Positions 8,778 through 17,591 of a DNA stretch of 64,000 nt are shown here, piece by piece. Position 1 is the first letter of the stretch. Each line of letters begins with the position of its first letter. Source of the DNA: Actinomycetales bacterium Actino_02 (lineage in GTDB: Bacteria; Actinomycetota; Actinomycetes; Propionibacteriales; Propionibacteriaceae); NCBI GenBank assembly GCA_001603275.1, contig LUYM01000006.1:291613-355612 (forward strand). Direction: 5' to 3'. The position numbers and the translations under genes were made by a program. The notes beneath the pieces were generated by a model that ran no database searches, was not told where the DNA came from, and saw only the letters and a program-made list of their open reading frames with translations.

Positions 8778-9428
8778 CTACTCGACGATCCCCTCTCGGA
8801 GACCCATCACGGCCACCTGGACCCGATTGCGGACGTGCAGCTTCACCATGATGCTGCCCAGATGCTTCTTGATGGTGGCCTCCGACAAGTGCAGCTGGCC
8901 GCCGATCTCCTCGTTCGAGAGTCCGTCGACCAGCAGCCGCAGCACCTCGCGCTCTCGGTCGGTGAGCCGTTCGTGCAGCGGGCCTTCGGAACTGCGGGCC
9001 GGCATGCCGAACTCCGCCAGCACCTTGGCGGCGATCGCCGAGGACAGCACCGCTTCGCCGCGGAGCACCCCTTGGAGGGCGTCGTGCAGTCGATCGCCGG
9101 GCATGTCCTTGCTGAGATAGGCGTGGGCGCCGTTGCGCAGCGCCTCGTAGACGTCCTCGCCCAGGGTCGACATGGTCAGCATGGCCACCCGGACGTGTGC
9201 GTCGGCCGCCGTGATCTGTCGGGTGGCCAGCACCCCGGACAGCCGCGGCATCCGGACGTCCATCAGGATCAGGTCGGGGTGGAGCGCGGCCGCCTGAGCG
9301 ATGGCCTCTTCGCCGTCCGCTGCGCTGCCGATCACTTCGAACTCCGGCCATCGCCCGATCAGGGCAATCAGGCCGTCGCGGACCAGGGCGTGGTCGTCGA
9401 CGATCAGGACTCGGGCGCGTTCATTCAT
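8778..9428 (-). CDS. NarL/LuxR-family response regulator
   Basis: 216 residues from ATG 9428. The start overlaps the last codons of the sensor kinase, so the pair is translationally coupled. The receiver domain (about 5-122) has the acidic pair D11-D12, phospho-acceptor D57 in LILMDVRMP, T85 and K107. A LuxR-type helix-turn-helix follows (about 150-210) with LTDREREVLRLLVDGLSNEEI and ATIKKHLGSIMVKL. The protein is expected to bind DNA as a phosphorylated dimer; target genes are not evident, though the neighbouring glycerate kinase is divergent from the pair. Confidence 0.9.
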   Translation of the reverse strand: MNERARVLIVDDHALVRDGLIALIGRWPEFEVIGSAADGEEAIAQAAALHPDLILMDVRMPRLSGVLATRQITAADAHVRVAMLTMSTLGEDVYEALRNGAHAYLSKDMPGDRLHDALQGVLRGEAVLSSAIAAKVLAEFGMPARSSEGPLHERLTDREREVLRLLVDGLSNEEIGGQLHLSEATIKKHLGSIMVKLHVRNRVQVAVMGLREGIVE

Positions 9429-10593
9429 TGCGTACCACCGTTCGCTCAAGCAATGGCCGGGAGTCGGCCTGGATCGGGGCCTCGGCAGTCACCATCGTGC
9501 CCCCGCCGTCGGCCGGCTCGAGCGATACTCGCCCACCGATCAGGGCCATCCGCTCCGAGATCACCCGCATGCCCAGGTTGTCGCTCCTCAGCCGATCCGG
9601 ATCGAGCCCCACGCCATCGTCGACCACGGTGAGGCGCACCACGGTTCCCGGCAGGCTGAGCTGGACCTGCACCTTGGTGCAGTCGGCGTGCAGACAGGCA
9701 TTGGCCAGCGACTCCTGCATCACTCGGACCAGCTGGGCGGCGATCTGGATCGGCACCTTCTCAGCCTCGGGCGGGCAGCTCAGCTCGATCGGCATCTGGT
9801 AGCGGGCCCGGGCGGCTTCGATGTGCCCTTCGAGAGTGTGGGTCAGACCTTCGCGGATAAGCGCTTCATCCTGGCGCAGGCCGAGCATCCGCGAGCGCAG
9901 ACTCCGCTTGATCCCGTTCACCAGGTGATCCACGATCGCCAAATCCTGGCTGGCCTGCTCCGGGTCGCCCAGGTCGAGGCGGAGCGTCTGCAATCGCAGA
10001 CTGAGTGCTGTCACCTGCTGGGAGAGGTCGACGTGCAGCTCCTCGCTGATCCGGCGGCGCTCCTGGAGGGCGCCCAGTTCGTGTTCGCGGGACGTCTTGA
10101 GCCAGCGGTACCAGTAGCGGCCGAGGACTCGTCCGACCAGGTCCAGGTAGACCCGGGTCGGCTCGTCCAACCGCCAGCCTTCGTCGAAGGCCAGCATGAC
10201 AACGCCAAGGTGGCGGTAGTCGGCGTGCACCGGGACCACCACGCCCGGTGGACGGAAGGCCTTGCGGAACTTCGGCGCGAGCGCCCGCCACGCTGGAGTC
10301 TCGTCCGGCACCTCGACCAGGTGGGGTGCCTGCCCGACGAACGCGCGCCCGTTGCGGTTGGTGAGTTCGATGGTGGCCAGCTCGGGGCCGATCAGCGCCC
10401 GCTCCTCGGGGGTGGCGATCAGGTCCTGGTGGGTTACCTGATCGTCCAGGAGATAGGCAGGGGCCATTTTCGCCCCGGTGGTTTCGCGCACAATCCGCAG
10501 CGCCTCGAGAAAGGCTTCGGTACGGTCGCCGGACCAGACGAGGGCGTCGCTGATACTGGTCAGGCTGACCAGGTGGCGGTAACTCTGGTCCAC
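9421..10593 (-). CDS. NarL-type sensor histidine kinase with GAF-like sensor
   Basis: 390 residues from GTG 10593; no strong ribosome site is visible, and longer open frame upstream lacks domains. Residues about 5-165 form a soluble GAF-like sensor region with no membrane segment, so the signal is probably cytoplasmic. The dimerisation helix reads ERRRISEELHVDLSQQV, with the presumed phospho-acceptor H187 followed by Val rather than the usual Asp/Glu. The ATPase domain has an N box around QESLANACLH (N298), G1 box DDGVGL (325-330) and GMRVISERM. The gene overlaps the response regulator by 8 nt, giving a two-component system. A 174-bp gap separates it from the divergent glycerate kinase gene. 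Confidence 0.85.
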   Translation of the reverse strand: MDQSYRHLVSLTSISDALVWSGDRTEAFLEALRIVRETTGAKMAPAYLLDDQVTHQDLIATPEERALIGPELATIELTNRNGRAFVGQAPHLVEVPDETPAWRALAPKFRKAFRPPGVVVPVHADYRHLGVVMLAFDEGWRLDEPTRVYLDLVGRVLGRYWYRWLKTSREHELGALQERRRISEELHVDLSQQVTALSLRLQTLRLDLGDPEQASQDLAIVDHLVNGIKRSLRSRMLGLRQDEALIREGLTHTLEGHIEAARARYQMPIELSCPPEAEKVPIQIAAQLVRVMQESLANACLHADCTKVQVQLSLPGTVVRLTVVDDGVGLDPDRLRSDNLGMRVISERMALIGGRVSLEPADGGGTMVTAEAPIQADSRPLLERTVVRNE

Positions 10594-10767
10594 GGAGATT
10601 AGCCTAACCAGAAAGCACCCCCTCAGTGCGGGACGGTCGGCAATTAGGGCGCGCCGGACTAGCGGATTTGCTGCGTCCGCTGGGCACGCTCCTGCGTGTT
10701 TGCGCAGATTCGCGCAGCGGGGGCCTAGCCTTTTGGCTATCCGCCACCTCCCGGAAGGGGCAGCCGG

Positions 10768-11895
10768 ATGCGCATTGTCTGTGCACCCGATTCCTTCAAA
10801 GGCTCGATGAGTGCTCTCGTCGCCGCGCAGGCCATGCGCGACGGCGTGCATCGTGCCGTCCCGGCAGCCGAGTGCGTGCTGGTGCCGATGGCCGACGGAG
10901 GCGAGGGGACGGTGGCCGCGCTGGCCGCGGTCGTGGGAGCCGAGCTGTTCACGGTGACCGCCACCGATGCGCTGGGACGTCCGGTTCGCGCCGAGTACGC
11001 CTATCTCGAGTCCAGTCGACTGGCCGTGATCGAGGTGGCTGCGGCTGCCGGTTTGGCCCTGCTGCGGCGCAATGAGCTGGACATCGCCCGAGCGTCCACC
11101 TTCGGGGTTGGGGCGATGGTGTTGGACGCGTTGGATCGCGGTGCCCGTCGGCTGATCGTCGGATTGGGTGGCTCGGCCACCAATGACGCCGGCAGTGGAT
11201 TGATGACCGCGCTGGGTGCTCGTTTCCTGGATGCGGACGGGGTGGAGTTGGCTCCCGGTGGGGCCGCCTTGGCTGGGCTCGAGCGAGTGGACTTGTCCGG
11301 GCTTGACCCGCGGGTGGCGACACTCCAGGTGCAGGTGGCCTGTGATGTCGAGAATGCGCTTCTCGGACTGCGTGGCTGCAGCGCGGTGTTCGGCCCGCAG
11401 AAGGGCGCCACTATCAGTGAGGTGCACGCGCTCGACGCCGCGCTGACCCGCTGGGCCGATGTGGTGGAACCGCTGGTGGGGCGTCGAGTCCGGGATCTGC
11501 CGAGCTCGGGAGCAGCCGGCGGTCTGGGGGCCTGCCTGGCCGCCTTCTTCGACGCCGAGCTGGTCGGTGGCGCGGGACTGGTCGCCGACACTGTGGGGCT
11601 GGCCTCGCAGCTGAGTGGTGCGGACTGGGTCTTCACCGGCGAGGGCACGGTGGACGCTCTGACCATGTCCGGCAAGACGCCCTGGGGAGTGCTCGAGGTG
11701 GCTCGCTCTGCGGGGGTTCCGGTGGTCATCTTCGCCGGTCGGGTGGCCCCGGACGCCAGTGCTCTGCTCGCCTATGGGGTGACCGCCCTGGTGCCGATCA
11801 CCCCGGACAATCAGCCGCTGAGTGCGGCCCTCGCTGCCGGCCCGCAGAACCTTGCCAACGCCACAGAGCGGGTTGCTCGCCTGCTTTTGACCTAA
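10768..11895 (+). CDS. glxK: Glycerate 2-kinase
   Basis: 375 residues, ATG preceded by GGAAGGGG. The start MRIVCAPDSFKGSMSA and the block VPMADGGEGT are hallmarks of the GlxK/GarK family, as are LIVGLGGSATNDAGSG and the C-terminal FTGEGTVDALTMSGKTPWGV. Length matches the family (about 375-380). The enzyme phosphorylates D-glycerate to 2-phosphoglycerate in the cytoplasm, bringing glyoxylate- or sugar acid-derived glycerate into glycolysis. It is monocistronic here, with no glyoxylate genes in the window. A GGGGACGGTTCC-type palindrome lies downstream. Confidence 0.92.
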   Translation: MRIVCAPDSFKGSMSALVAAQAMRDGVHRAVPAAECVLVPMADGGEGTVAALAAVVGAELFTVTATDALGRPVRAEYAYLESSRLAVIEVAAAAGLALLRRNELDIARASTFGVGAMVLDALDRGARRLIVGLGGSATNDAGSGLMTALGARFLDADGVELAPGGAALAGLERVDLSGLDPRVATLQVQVACDVENALLGLRGCSAVFGPQKGATISEVHALDAALTRWADVVEPLVGRRVRDLPSSGAAGGLGACLAAFFDAELVGGAGLVADTVGLASQLSGADWVFTGEGTVDALTMSGKTPWGVLEVARSAGVPVVIFAGRVAPDASALLAYGVTALVPITPDNQPLSAALAAGPQNLANATERVARLLLT

Positions 11896-11905
11896 CCCAC
11901 CTGCG

Positions 11906-11973
11906 GCCGACCCGGGACGCGGGGACCCGCCCGCGGCCGACCCGGGACGCGGGGACGGTTCCTGTTTCGTCCC
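11906..11973. repeat. 24-bp direct repeat plus GGGGACGGTTCC-type palindrome
   Basis: GCGGCCGACCCGGGACGCGG is present twice in tandem (about 11906 and 11930), and the second copy runs into a palindrome at 11951-11973 (GGGGACGGTTCC...CGTCCC). The element belongs to the dispersed family described elsewhere in the window and occupies the gap after the glycerate kinase gene. Confidence 0.7.
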
Positions 11974-12080
11974 GCACTCACGGTCGCCCCGTCCCGCCTC
12001 GCCGAGAGCCTCCTTGCCGGTCGAGGGCTTGTGCCTGGGCGCAGGCTCTTGGCGAGGAGGCGAGCCCTCGATGGATCTAT

Positions 12081-12109
12081 TTGTAATGACCGGTCAGTTC
12101 AACTACATT
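12081..12109 (+). promoter_or_regulatory. Promoter with TGACCGGTCA operator in the spacer
   Basis: TTGTAA (12081-12086) and TACATT (12104-12109) make a plausible -35/-10 pair with a 17-bp spacer. A perfect 10-bp palindrome, TGACCGGTCA (12087-12096), fills the spacer just after the -35 box. A TetR-family gene closes the operon that starts downstream, so this is a strong candidate for its autoregulatory operator; binding would block RNA polymerase. Confidence 0.6.
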
Positions 12110-12133
12110 GGAGGTGTCGAGAGAGGAAGCGCA

Positions 12134-12877
12134 GTGAACACCCTGACGCAGGTCGCCCCGGAAGCGACGACCACCACCGAGTTGGCCATCGAGGCCACCG
12201 CCCTCCAGCTGGACGGACGCCGCGGCCGGATCTTCGGACCGGTCGACCTGGCGATCGAACCCGGCACCTTGAATCTGATCACCGGCCGCGCCGGCAGCGG
12301 CAAGACCTCCCTCCTGCTCACCCTGGTGGGACGAATGAAGCCCAACCGCGGCAGCAAGCTGACCGTCCTCGGGCGTCGGCTGCCGGCCCGCGCCGCCGGC
12401 GTCCAACACCGCAGCGCTGCCGTCGGCATCCACGGACTGGACGATCTGGACGAGGAAGTCACCATCGGAGCCACCGTCCGCGAACGAGAGGCGTGGCTGG
12501 CACCCTGGTACAAGATCGTCCGCACACCGGACGACCGGCGGATCGCCGAGATCTGCGCTCCGGTGTTCGGGGACACTCCGACTCCGCGGGCCAAGCAGTT
12601 CGTCCATGAGCTGGACGAGGCCGACAATCTGTTGCTTCGGATCGCGCTGGCGCTGCTCAGTGAGCCCGAACTCCTCGTCATCGACGACATCGACGCCCTG
12701 CATGACACCGACTCCCGCCGCCGAGTGTGGGAGGCGCTGCACGGCCTGACTGACTCCGGCCTGACCATCCTGGTCTCGGCTGCTGGTGCCGGCGAGCTGT
12801 CCCGGCTCGGCTGGGCCGTTCTGCCCACCCACGTCCGACTGCCTGATCCGCCGACGCATCCGCGCGCTCGCCGCTGA
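12134..12877 (+). CDS. ABC transporter ATP-binding protein (partner of YhgE/Pip)
   Basis: 247 residues from GTG 12134, with GAGAGG 7 nt upstream; upstream in-frame ATGs lie in the promoter. The Walker A motif is GRAGSGKTS and the Walker B region is LLVIDDIDALHD. The usual LSGGQ signature is not present in standard form, and the region before Walker B reads HELDEADNLLLRIALALL, so the ATPase is divergent. The next gene is a YhgE/Pip-type permease 58 bp downstream, followed by a TetR regulator. Small divergent ATPases of this kind are usually found with YhgE/Pip or ABC-2 permeases and are thought to power export; the cargo is unknown. Confidence 0.75.
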   Translation: MNTLTQVAPEATTTTELAIEATALQLDGRRGRIFGPVDLAIEPGTLNLITGRAGSGKTSLLLTLVGRMKPNRGSKLTVLGRRLPARAAGVQHRSAAVGIHGLDDLDEEVTIGATVREREAWLAPWYKIVRTPDDRRIAEICAPVFGDTPTPRAKQFVHELDEADNLLLRIALALLSEPELLVIDDIDALHDTDSRRRVWEALHGLTDSGLTILVSAAGAGELSRLGWAVLPTHVRLPDPPTHPRARR

Positions 12878-12935
12878 CCAGTCGCCCACCACCCGCCATC
12901 GGATATCCATCCGCCGCTGAAAGACGAATCGAAGA

Positions 12936-15836
12936 ATGTTTGCATGGACTTCGCACGGAACTGAGCTGAAGAGGTTCTTCCGGCAACCGATCACCCGCGC
13001 CGCCATCGCGGTGATGCTGTTGATTCCGCTCCTCTACGGGGCGATGTACGTGTGGGCCTTCTGGGACCCCACGATCCACATGAACGAGCTCCCGGTCGCG
13101 CTGGTGAACACCGACGTGGCCAAGACCGACGATGACGGCGTGCTGCGCCACTACGGCAAAGACGTTGTGGACGAGCTTGTCGACGACGCCTCGGTCGGCT
13201 GGGCCCAGGTGGACGCCGCCACCGCGGAGGCCGGCGTCGAGTCCGGCAAGTACTACTTCGCGGTGACCATCCCGGCCAACTTCACCGACTCGATCCTGTC
13301 GATCGGCGACGATCACCCCAAGGCCGCCCACATCAACGTGACCTACGACGACTCCAACTCCTTCCTGGCCTCCACGCTGGGCAAGACCGCGATGATGGAG
13401 GTCCAGAAGGCCGTCGACGCCAAGATCAGCAAGCGCGCAGTGAACACCTTGTTGATCGGGGTCGGCGATGCCCGGCACGGCTTCTCGGTGGCCTCCGATG
13501 GTGCCTTCACGCTGCGTGACGGCCTGGTCGAGGCCGAGGACGGCGCTGACCAGCTCAACGTCGGTGCTCAAGACCTGCGGGCCGGTGCCATCAAACTGGC
13601 TGCCGGCTCCGGTGACCTGGCGGCCGGCACCGCGTCGGCCGCGGCCGGCACCGAACCGCTCGCCGCGGGCGTCAGCGCGCTGGATACCGGCGCCGCCCAG
13701 TTGTCCACCGGGTTGGACGCGCTGAAGACCTCCATGCCGACCCTGACCGGTGGTCTGGGCCAGCTGGCGGCCGGGACCACGTCCGCCGCCTCCGGTGCCA
13801 GCTCGCTGAACACCGGAATGACCGCCTACCTGGCAGGCGTCCAGACCGCCGGCACTGGCGCCCAGCAGGTGGCCGCGGGGGCGTCCGGCCTGACCGCGCT
13901 GACCGACGGCCTGACTGCGGCGGCCGACCCAACCACCGGGGCGCCGGCCCTGGCCAGTGGCGTCCACCAGCTGGCCGGCAACCTCGGCACGCTCACCACC
14001 GGGGCGCGCAGCTTCGCTGACGGCTCCGACGAGTTCGCCACCGGTGCCGGCACCTGGGTGGACGGAGCGAAGTCCTGGCTGTCCGGGGCGTCCAGTGCCA
14101 CCGGCGGTTCGTTGCTCACCGGAGCGCAGCAGGTCGCAGACGGTGCGTCCGACCTGGCCAGCGCCACTGCCGACAGCGGCGATCTGGCCAAGGGTGCGGC
14201 ATCGCTGCAGAGCGGAAACACCGCACTGTCCGGCAAGCTCGGCGACCTCGACGACGCGCTGGCTGCCGTGCAGGCTTCGCTGGCCAGTTCCGATCCGACC
14301 GCGGCAGCTCAGCTCGGCGATATCCGCTCCGGCCTGGGCCAGGCCAAGAGCAGCTCGACGGCACTGGCTGCCGGAGCCGGTCAGGTCGTGGCGGGAATCT
14401 CGGACGCGCATGACGGTGCCACCCAGGTGTCGACCGGCGCCGGCCAGCTGAAGACGGGCTGGACGACGATCCACGGCGCCCTGGTCTCGGGAGGATCTCT
14501 CGCCGACGGGGTCAGCCAGCTGGCCGCCAGCCAGCAGGAGCTGGCCAGCGGTGCGTCCTCGCTGGATGCCGGAGCGTCCACCCTGGCCGACCCGACCACG
14601 ACTGCCCAGGTGGCCGCCCTGGTCGACGGAGCCGATCACCTTTCCACTGCGTTGACCACCATGAAGACTGCCGCGACCAGCACCACCACCGGCATTCCGG
14701 CACTCCAGGCCGGGGCCGCTCAGCTGGCGGCCGGCTTCACCAGCACCGACCCGGCTCACCCGGGTCTGATCGCCGCGGCCACCCAGCTGCAGGCCGGGAC
14801 GTCCTCGCTCTCCTCGGGTCTGGACACCCTCTCGGCGGGTGCGGCGACCGCGGTGACCGGCGCCGCCCAGATGGCCGACGGTGTGGACGCCCTGGATGCC
14901 GGTGCGACCGCACTGCGCGACGGCACCGGGCAGCTCAATGCGCAGGTTCCGGCCCTGGTCGACGGGGTGCAGGCGCTGAACTCTGGTGCACATCAGCTCG
15001 CGGCCGGCACTCAGACCCTGGCCGAGGGGACCGACAAGCTGGCCGCGAACACTCCGGCGCTGGCTTCGGGTCTGACCGACGCCCGCAAGGGAGCCGGAAA
15101 GCTGGGCAGCAAGCTGTTCGACGGGGCCAAGGAGATCCCGAACGACAGCGTCGAGATCCGGCACGACCGGGCCAAGACCGTGGCCACCCCGGTGACTCTG
15201 AAGACCGAGCATGTCTGGGAGGCGGACTCCTGGGGCGAGGGCTTCGCGCCCTTCTTCATCTCGCTGGCCCTGTGGGTCGGTGCGCTGATCACCTGGCTGC
15301 TGCTGCGTCCGCTGCAGACCCGGGCGCTGATGACCTCGGTGAACGGCTTCCGGATGGCCTGGGGCTCGCTGAACTCCGCCCTGCTGCTCTCGCTGGGCCA
15401 GGTGACGATCATGCTGACCGTGATGCACTTCGCCATCGGGCTGAACCCGAAGAACGTCATGGCTACCTTCTGCTTCACCATGCTGGCCGCGGCCGCGTTC
15501 TTCGCCCTGCAGCAGCTGTTCCAGGTGACCTTGGGCTCGGCGGTCGGCAAGGTGGTGATCATCGCTCTGCTGATGGTCCAGCTGGCCTCGGCCGGCGGCA
15601 CCTACCCGATCCAGACCACGCCCTGGTTCCTGCAGGCGATCAGTCCCTACCTGCCGATGACCTATGTGGTCGCCGGGCTGCGGGAGGCGATCACTGGTGG
15701 GATTGAGACCCGATTCTGGTTCGCGGTGCTGGTGATGGCCGCTATCTTCTTCGTGTCGCTCGCACTGACCTCGATCGCCTCGGCCCGCAAGCGGGTATGG
15801 ACGATGTCGCGGCTGCATCCGGCACTGAGCATCTAG
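12936..15836 (+). CDS. YhgE/Pip-family ABC-2-like membrane protein
   Basis: 966 residues. A first membrane segment lies at about 20-45 (AIAVMLLIPLLYGAMYVWAF), followed by the conserved YhgE opening (LPVALVNTDV, then a KYYFAVTIPANF block). Residues about 205-720 are a long extracytoplasmic stretch of repeats with the pattern LxxGAxxLxxG, typical of Pip proteins and predicted to form extended helical hairpins. The C-terminal 200 residues contain five or six helices of the ABC-2 type. Such proteins are known as phage infection protein in lactococci and as exporters or ESX-like secretion components elsewhere. Encoded between an ABC ATPase and a TetR gene, it most likely forms the permease of an export complex. 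The stop is 9 nt before the TetR ATG. Confidence 0.88.
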   Translation: MFAWTSHGTELKRFFRQPITRAAIAVMLLIPLLYGAMYVWAFWDPTIHMNELPVALVNTDVAKTDDDGVLRHYGKDVVDELVDDASVGWAQVDAATAEAGVESGKYYFAVTIPANFTDSILSIGDDHPKAAHINVTYDDSNSFLASTLGKTAMMEVQKAVDAKISKRAVNTLLIGVGDARHGFSVASDGAFTLRDGLVEAEDGADQLNVGAQDLRAGAIKLAAGSGDLAAGTASAAAGTEPLAAGVSALDTGAAQLSTGLDALKTSMPTLTGGLGQLAAGTTSAASGASSLNTGMTAYLAGVQTAGTGAQQVAAGASGLTALTDGLTAAADPTTGAPALASGVHQLAGNLGTLTTGARSFADGSDEFATGAGTWVDGAKSWLSGASSATGGSLLTGAQQVADGASDLASATADSGDLAKGAASLQSGNTALSGKLGDLDDALAAVQASLASSDPTAAAQLGDIRSGLGQAKSSSTALAAGAGQVVAGISDAHDGATQVSTGAGQLKTGWTTIHGALVSGGSLADGVSQLAASQQELASGASSLDAGASTLADPTTTAQVAALVDGADHLSTALTTMKTAATSTTTGIPALQAGAAQLAAGFTSTDPAHPGLIAAATQLQAGTSSLSSGLDTLSAGAATAVTGAAQMADGVDALDAGATALRDGTGQLNAQVPALVDGVQALNSGAHQLAAGTQTLAEGTDKLAANTPALASGLTDARKGAGKLGSKLFDGAKEIPNDSVEIRHDRAKTVATPVTLKTEHVWEADSWGEGFAPFFISLALWVGALITWLLLRPLQTRALMTSVNGFRMAWGSLNSALLLSLGQVTIMLTVMHFAIGLNPKNVMATFCFTMLAAAAFFALQQLFQVTLGSAVGKVVIIALLMVQLASAGGTYPIQTTPWFLQAISPYLPMTYVVAGLREAITGGIETRFWFAVLVMAAIFFVSLALTSIASARKRVWTMSRLHPALSI

Positions 15837-15845
15837 GAGGGCGAG

Positions 15846-16427
15846 ATGTCGACTCCGGTCAAGACGGATGGGCGGGTGGCCCGTCGAGTGGGCACCCGCG
15901 AGGCCATCATGGGCGCCGCTGCCGAACTGTTCGCGGTTCGCGGGGTGACCTCCACCTCGATCGACGAGATCGCCGAGAAGGCCGGGATCGCCAAGGGCTC
16001 GATCTACTACAACTTCGAGTCCAAGGCGGGCCTGGTGGAGGCCGTGATGGTGCACGCCGGCGAGGTGATGGCCGAGACCATGGCCCACGCGTCCGCCGGT
16101 CGGCATGGGATCGAGCTGCGGGCCGCCGTCGTCCGGGCCCTGCTGGCGCTGGTCCGCGATCACGTCGCCGAGGCTCGGATGATGGTGACCGAGCTGTTCC
16201 GCACCGACCGCAGCTGGCGGGAGTCGATCGAGGCCTGGCGAGCCATCACCGTGGCCCCGCTGGTGCACGATCTGGAGGCGTCCGGGGTCGGACCGGCTCA
16301 GGCCCGGCTCCAGGCTGCGGCCATCCTCGGAGCGACCCTCACCGCGGCCATGGAGTGGCTGGTCTTCCACCCCGAGTACGACTATGAGGACGTCTCTGGT
16401 GCCGTCCTGGCCACTCTCGGCCACTGA
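15846..16427 (+). CDS. TetR-family transcriptional regulator
   Basis: 193 residues; GGAGG precedes the ATG. Residues about 15-65 form the TetR helix-turn-helix (REAIMGAAAELFAVRG, TSTSIDEIAEKAGIAKGSI, YYNFESKAGLVEAV). The C-terminal 125 residues are the ligand/dimer domain. It is the last gene of the ABC-YhgE operon and probably represses it through the TGACCGGTCA palindrome in the operon promoter. The inducer is likely an amphipathic compound or the exported cargo, which is inference. Confidence 0.9.
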   Translation: MSTPVKTDGRVARRVGTREAIMGAAAELFAVRGVTSTSIDEIAEKAGIAKGSIYYNFESKAGLVEAVMVHAGEVMAETMAHASAGRHGIELRAAVVRALLALVRDHVAEARMMVTELFRTDRSWRESIEAWRAITVAPLVHDLEASGVGPAQARLQAAAILGATLTAAMEWLVFHPEYDYEDVSGAVLATLGH

Positions 16428-16448
16428 CGTCTGCGTCTCGTCGAAACC

Positions 16449-16480
16449 CGCAGAAAAGGGGACAGTCCCCTTATTCTGCG
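16449..16480. repeat. 32-nt hairpin with GGGGACAGTCCCC core
   Basis: CGCAGAAAAGGGGA pairs with TCCCCTTATTCTGCG with one mismatch. An equally long relative with the same left half lies at 17739-17770 (core GGGGACTGTCCCC). It follows the TetR stop by 21 bp and may serve as a terminator; both copies belong to the window's dispersed palindrome family. Confidence 0.7.
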
Positions 16481-16492
16481 GGGATGAGTCGC

Positions 16493-16569
16493 GCTGACAA
16501 GGGTGGACGGAATTGGAACCGTCCCCGGGAATTGGGCTGACAAGGCTGGACGGTATGGGAACCGTCCCC
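16493..16569. repeat. Two tandem palindromes, inverted GGGGACGGTTCC type, 43-bp period
   Basis: GCTGACAAGGNTGGACGG...GGAACCGTCCCC occurs at 16493-16526 and 16536-16569. Each contains GGACGG and CCGTCC arms around an 8-nt loop. They lie between the convergent TetR and YbjQ genes. Confidence 0.75.
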
Positions 16570-16577
16570 TGGATCGG

Positions 16578-16952
16578 CTAGCGCTGGGCGGCCTGCTGCG
16601 CTGACTGGTCGGTGGCACCGGGCTCACCGGCCGGGATGGGTACCACGATGACGGCCGTCCCGTAGGCGCACACCTCAGAGAACGACTGGGCGATGTCGCC
16701 GGTGTCGAAACGCATGGCGGTGATGGCGTTGCCGCCGCGCGAGACGGCCTCCTGCCACATTCGGTTCATCACCTCTTGCCGGCTGTCGTAGACCAGCTTG
16801 GTGTACTCGGTCACTTCGCCGCCGCCCAGGGAGCGGAAGCCGGCCACGATGTTCGCCCCGATGTTGGCGCTGCGCACGGTCATCCCCATCACCTCACCGA
16901 GGACGGCCACGATCCGGTAGCCCGGGATGTCATTGCTGGTCACGATCAACAT
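16578..16952 (-). CDS. YbjQ/UPF0145 family protein
   Basis: 124 residues, close to the family length. The sequence MLIVTSNDIPGYRIVAVLGEVMG and the block NIVAGFRSLGGGEVTEYTKL...GGNAITAMRFD are diagnostic of the YbjQ (DUF74) family, which forms pentameric rings; a heavy-metal-binding role has been proposed but not settled. The C-terminal 20 residues are a Gln/Ala-rich tail. It is encoded 12 bp downstream of a DUF4203 membrane protein in the same direction and is probably in its operon. Confidence 0.88.
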   Translation of the reverse strand: MLIVTSNDIPGYRIVAVLGEVMGMTVRSANIGANIVAGFRSLGGGEVTEYTKLVYDSRQEVMNRMWQEAVSRGGNAITAMRFDTGDIAQSFSEVCAYGTAVIVVPIPAGEPGATDQSAQQAAQR

Positions 16953-16964
16953 GAGAGTCTCCGA

Positions 16965-17591
16965 TCAGCGCCGATAAGCGGCGCGTAGGGTCCGTTGTGA
17001 TTTGCCGCGCTGCTGCACGATGGCACCGCTCACGGCCAAGAGAAGGAAGCCGCCCAGCCAGATCGCCTGGAGCAATGGCTCGAGTCCCCACGCACCCGGG
17101 TCGAGCCAGCTGATCCGGGAGCCGAGCAACTCGGCCGCACCGCTGACCACCGCGCCGGCGCCGAGCAGTGCGGTGGTCACGATCAGCAGCAGTCGTGGCA
17201 ACTCCAGCACCCAACCGGCCACCACGGCCAGCCCGGCCACCAGGGCGCTGATCCCGAAGGCCGTGGCCCCGGACAGGTGCAACGAACCGCTCATCAGCGC
17301 GCCCAGGCTCCAGCCCAGGGAACCCAGCGCCACCAGCACTCCGACCCAGTAGTAGGCGAAGGCCAGCCAGGCCATGACGACGGCCACCACGATCACGATC
17401 ACGTAGTGCAGCCACGGTTGGGTGGCCAGGTAGGCGATCCGCTCGCTCAGCCAGCTGTCCACCATGCCGCCGAGCAGCAGTCCGATCGCCGCACCCCACA
17501 GACCGATCACGGTGCGGGCAGCGGTGTAGCCCACGTAGCAGAAGATCAAGCCGAGCCCGATTTCGACCCAGGCCTGTACGACTGGAGTCAT
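16965..17591 (-). CDS. DUF4203-like multi-pass membrane protein
   Basis: 208 residues with about seven hydrophobic helices covering residues 5-190 and a basic tail (QQRGKSQRTLRAAYRR). The N-terminal IGLGLIFCYVGYTAARTVIGLWGAAIGLLLGG and repeated Gly-rich helices resemble DUF4203/TMEM198-type proteins. No catalytic motif is evident. It sits directly upstream of ybjQ. Function unknown. Confidence 0.55.
   Translation of the reverse strand: MTPVVQAWVEIGLGLIFCYVGYTAARTVIGLWGAAIGLLLGGMVDSWLSERIAYLATQPWLHYVIVIVVAVVMAWLAFAYYWVGVLVALGSLGWSLGALMSGSLHLSGATAFGISALVAGLAVVAGWVLELPRLLLIVTTALLGAGAVVSGAAELLGSRISWLDPGAWGLEPLLQAIWLGGFLLLAVSGAIVQQRGKSQRTLRAAYRR

Noticed and set aside
12678..16424. Very long open frame antisense to the YhgE/Pip gene (about 1250 codons)
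   Set aside because: Reads opposite to a well-supported gene; its Gly/Gln/Arg-rich, domain-free product is what antisense translation of repetitive GC-rich DNA yields.
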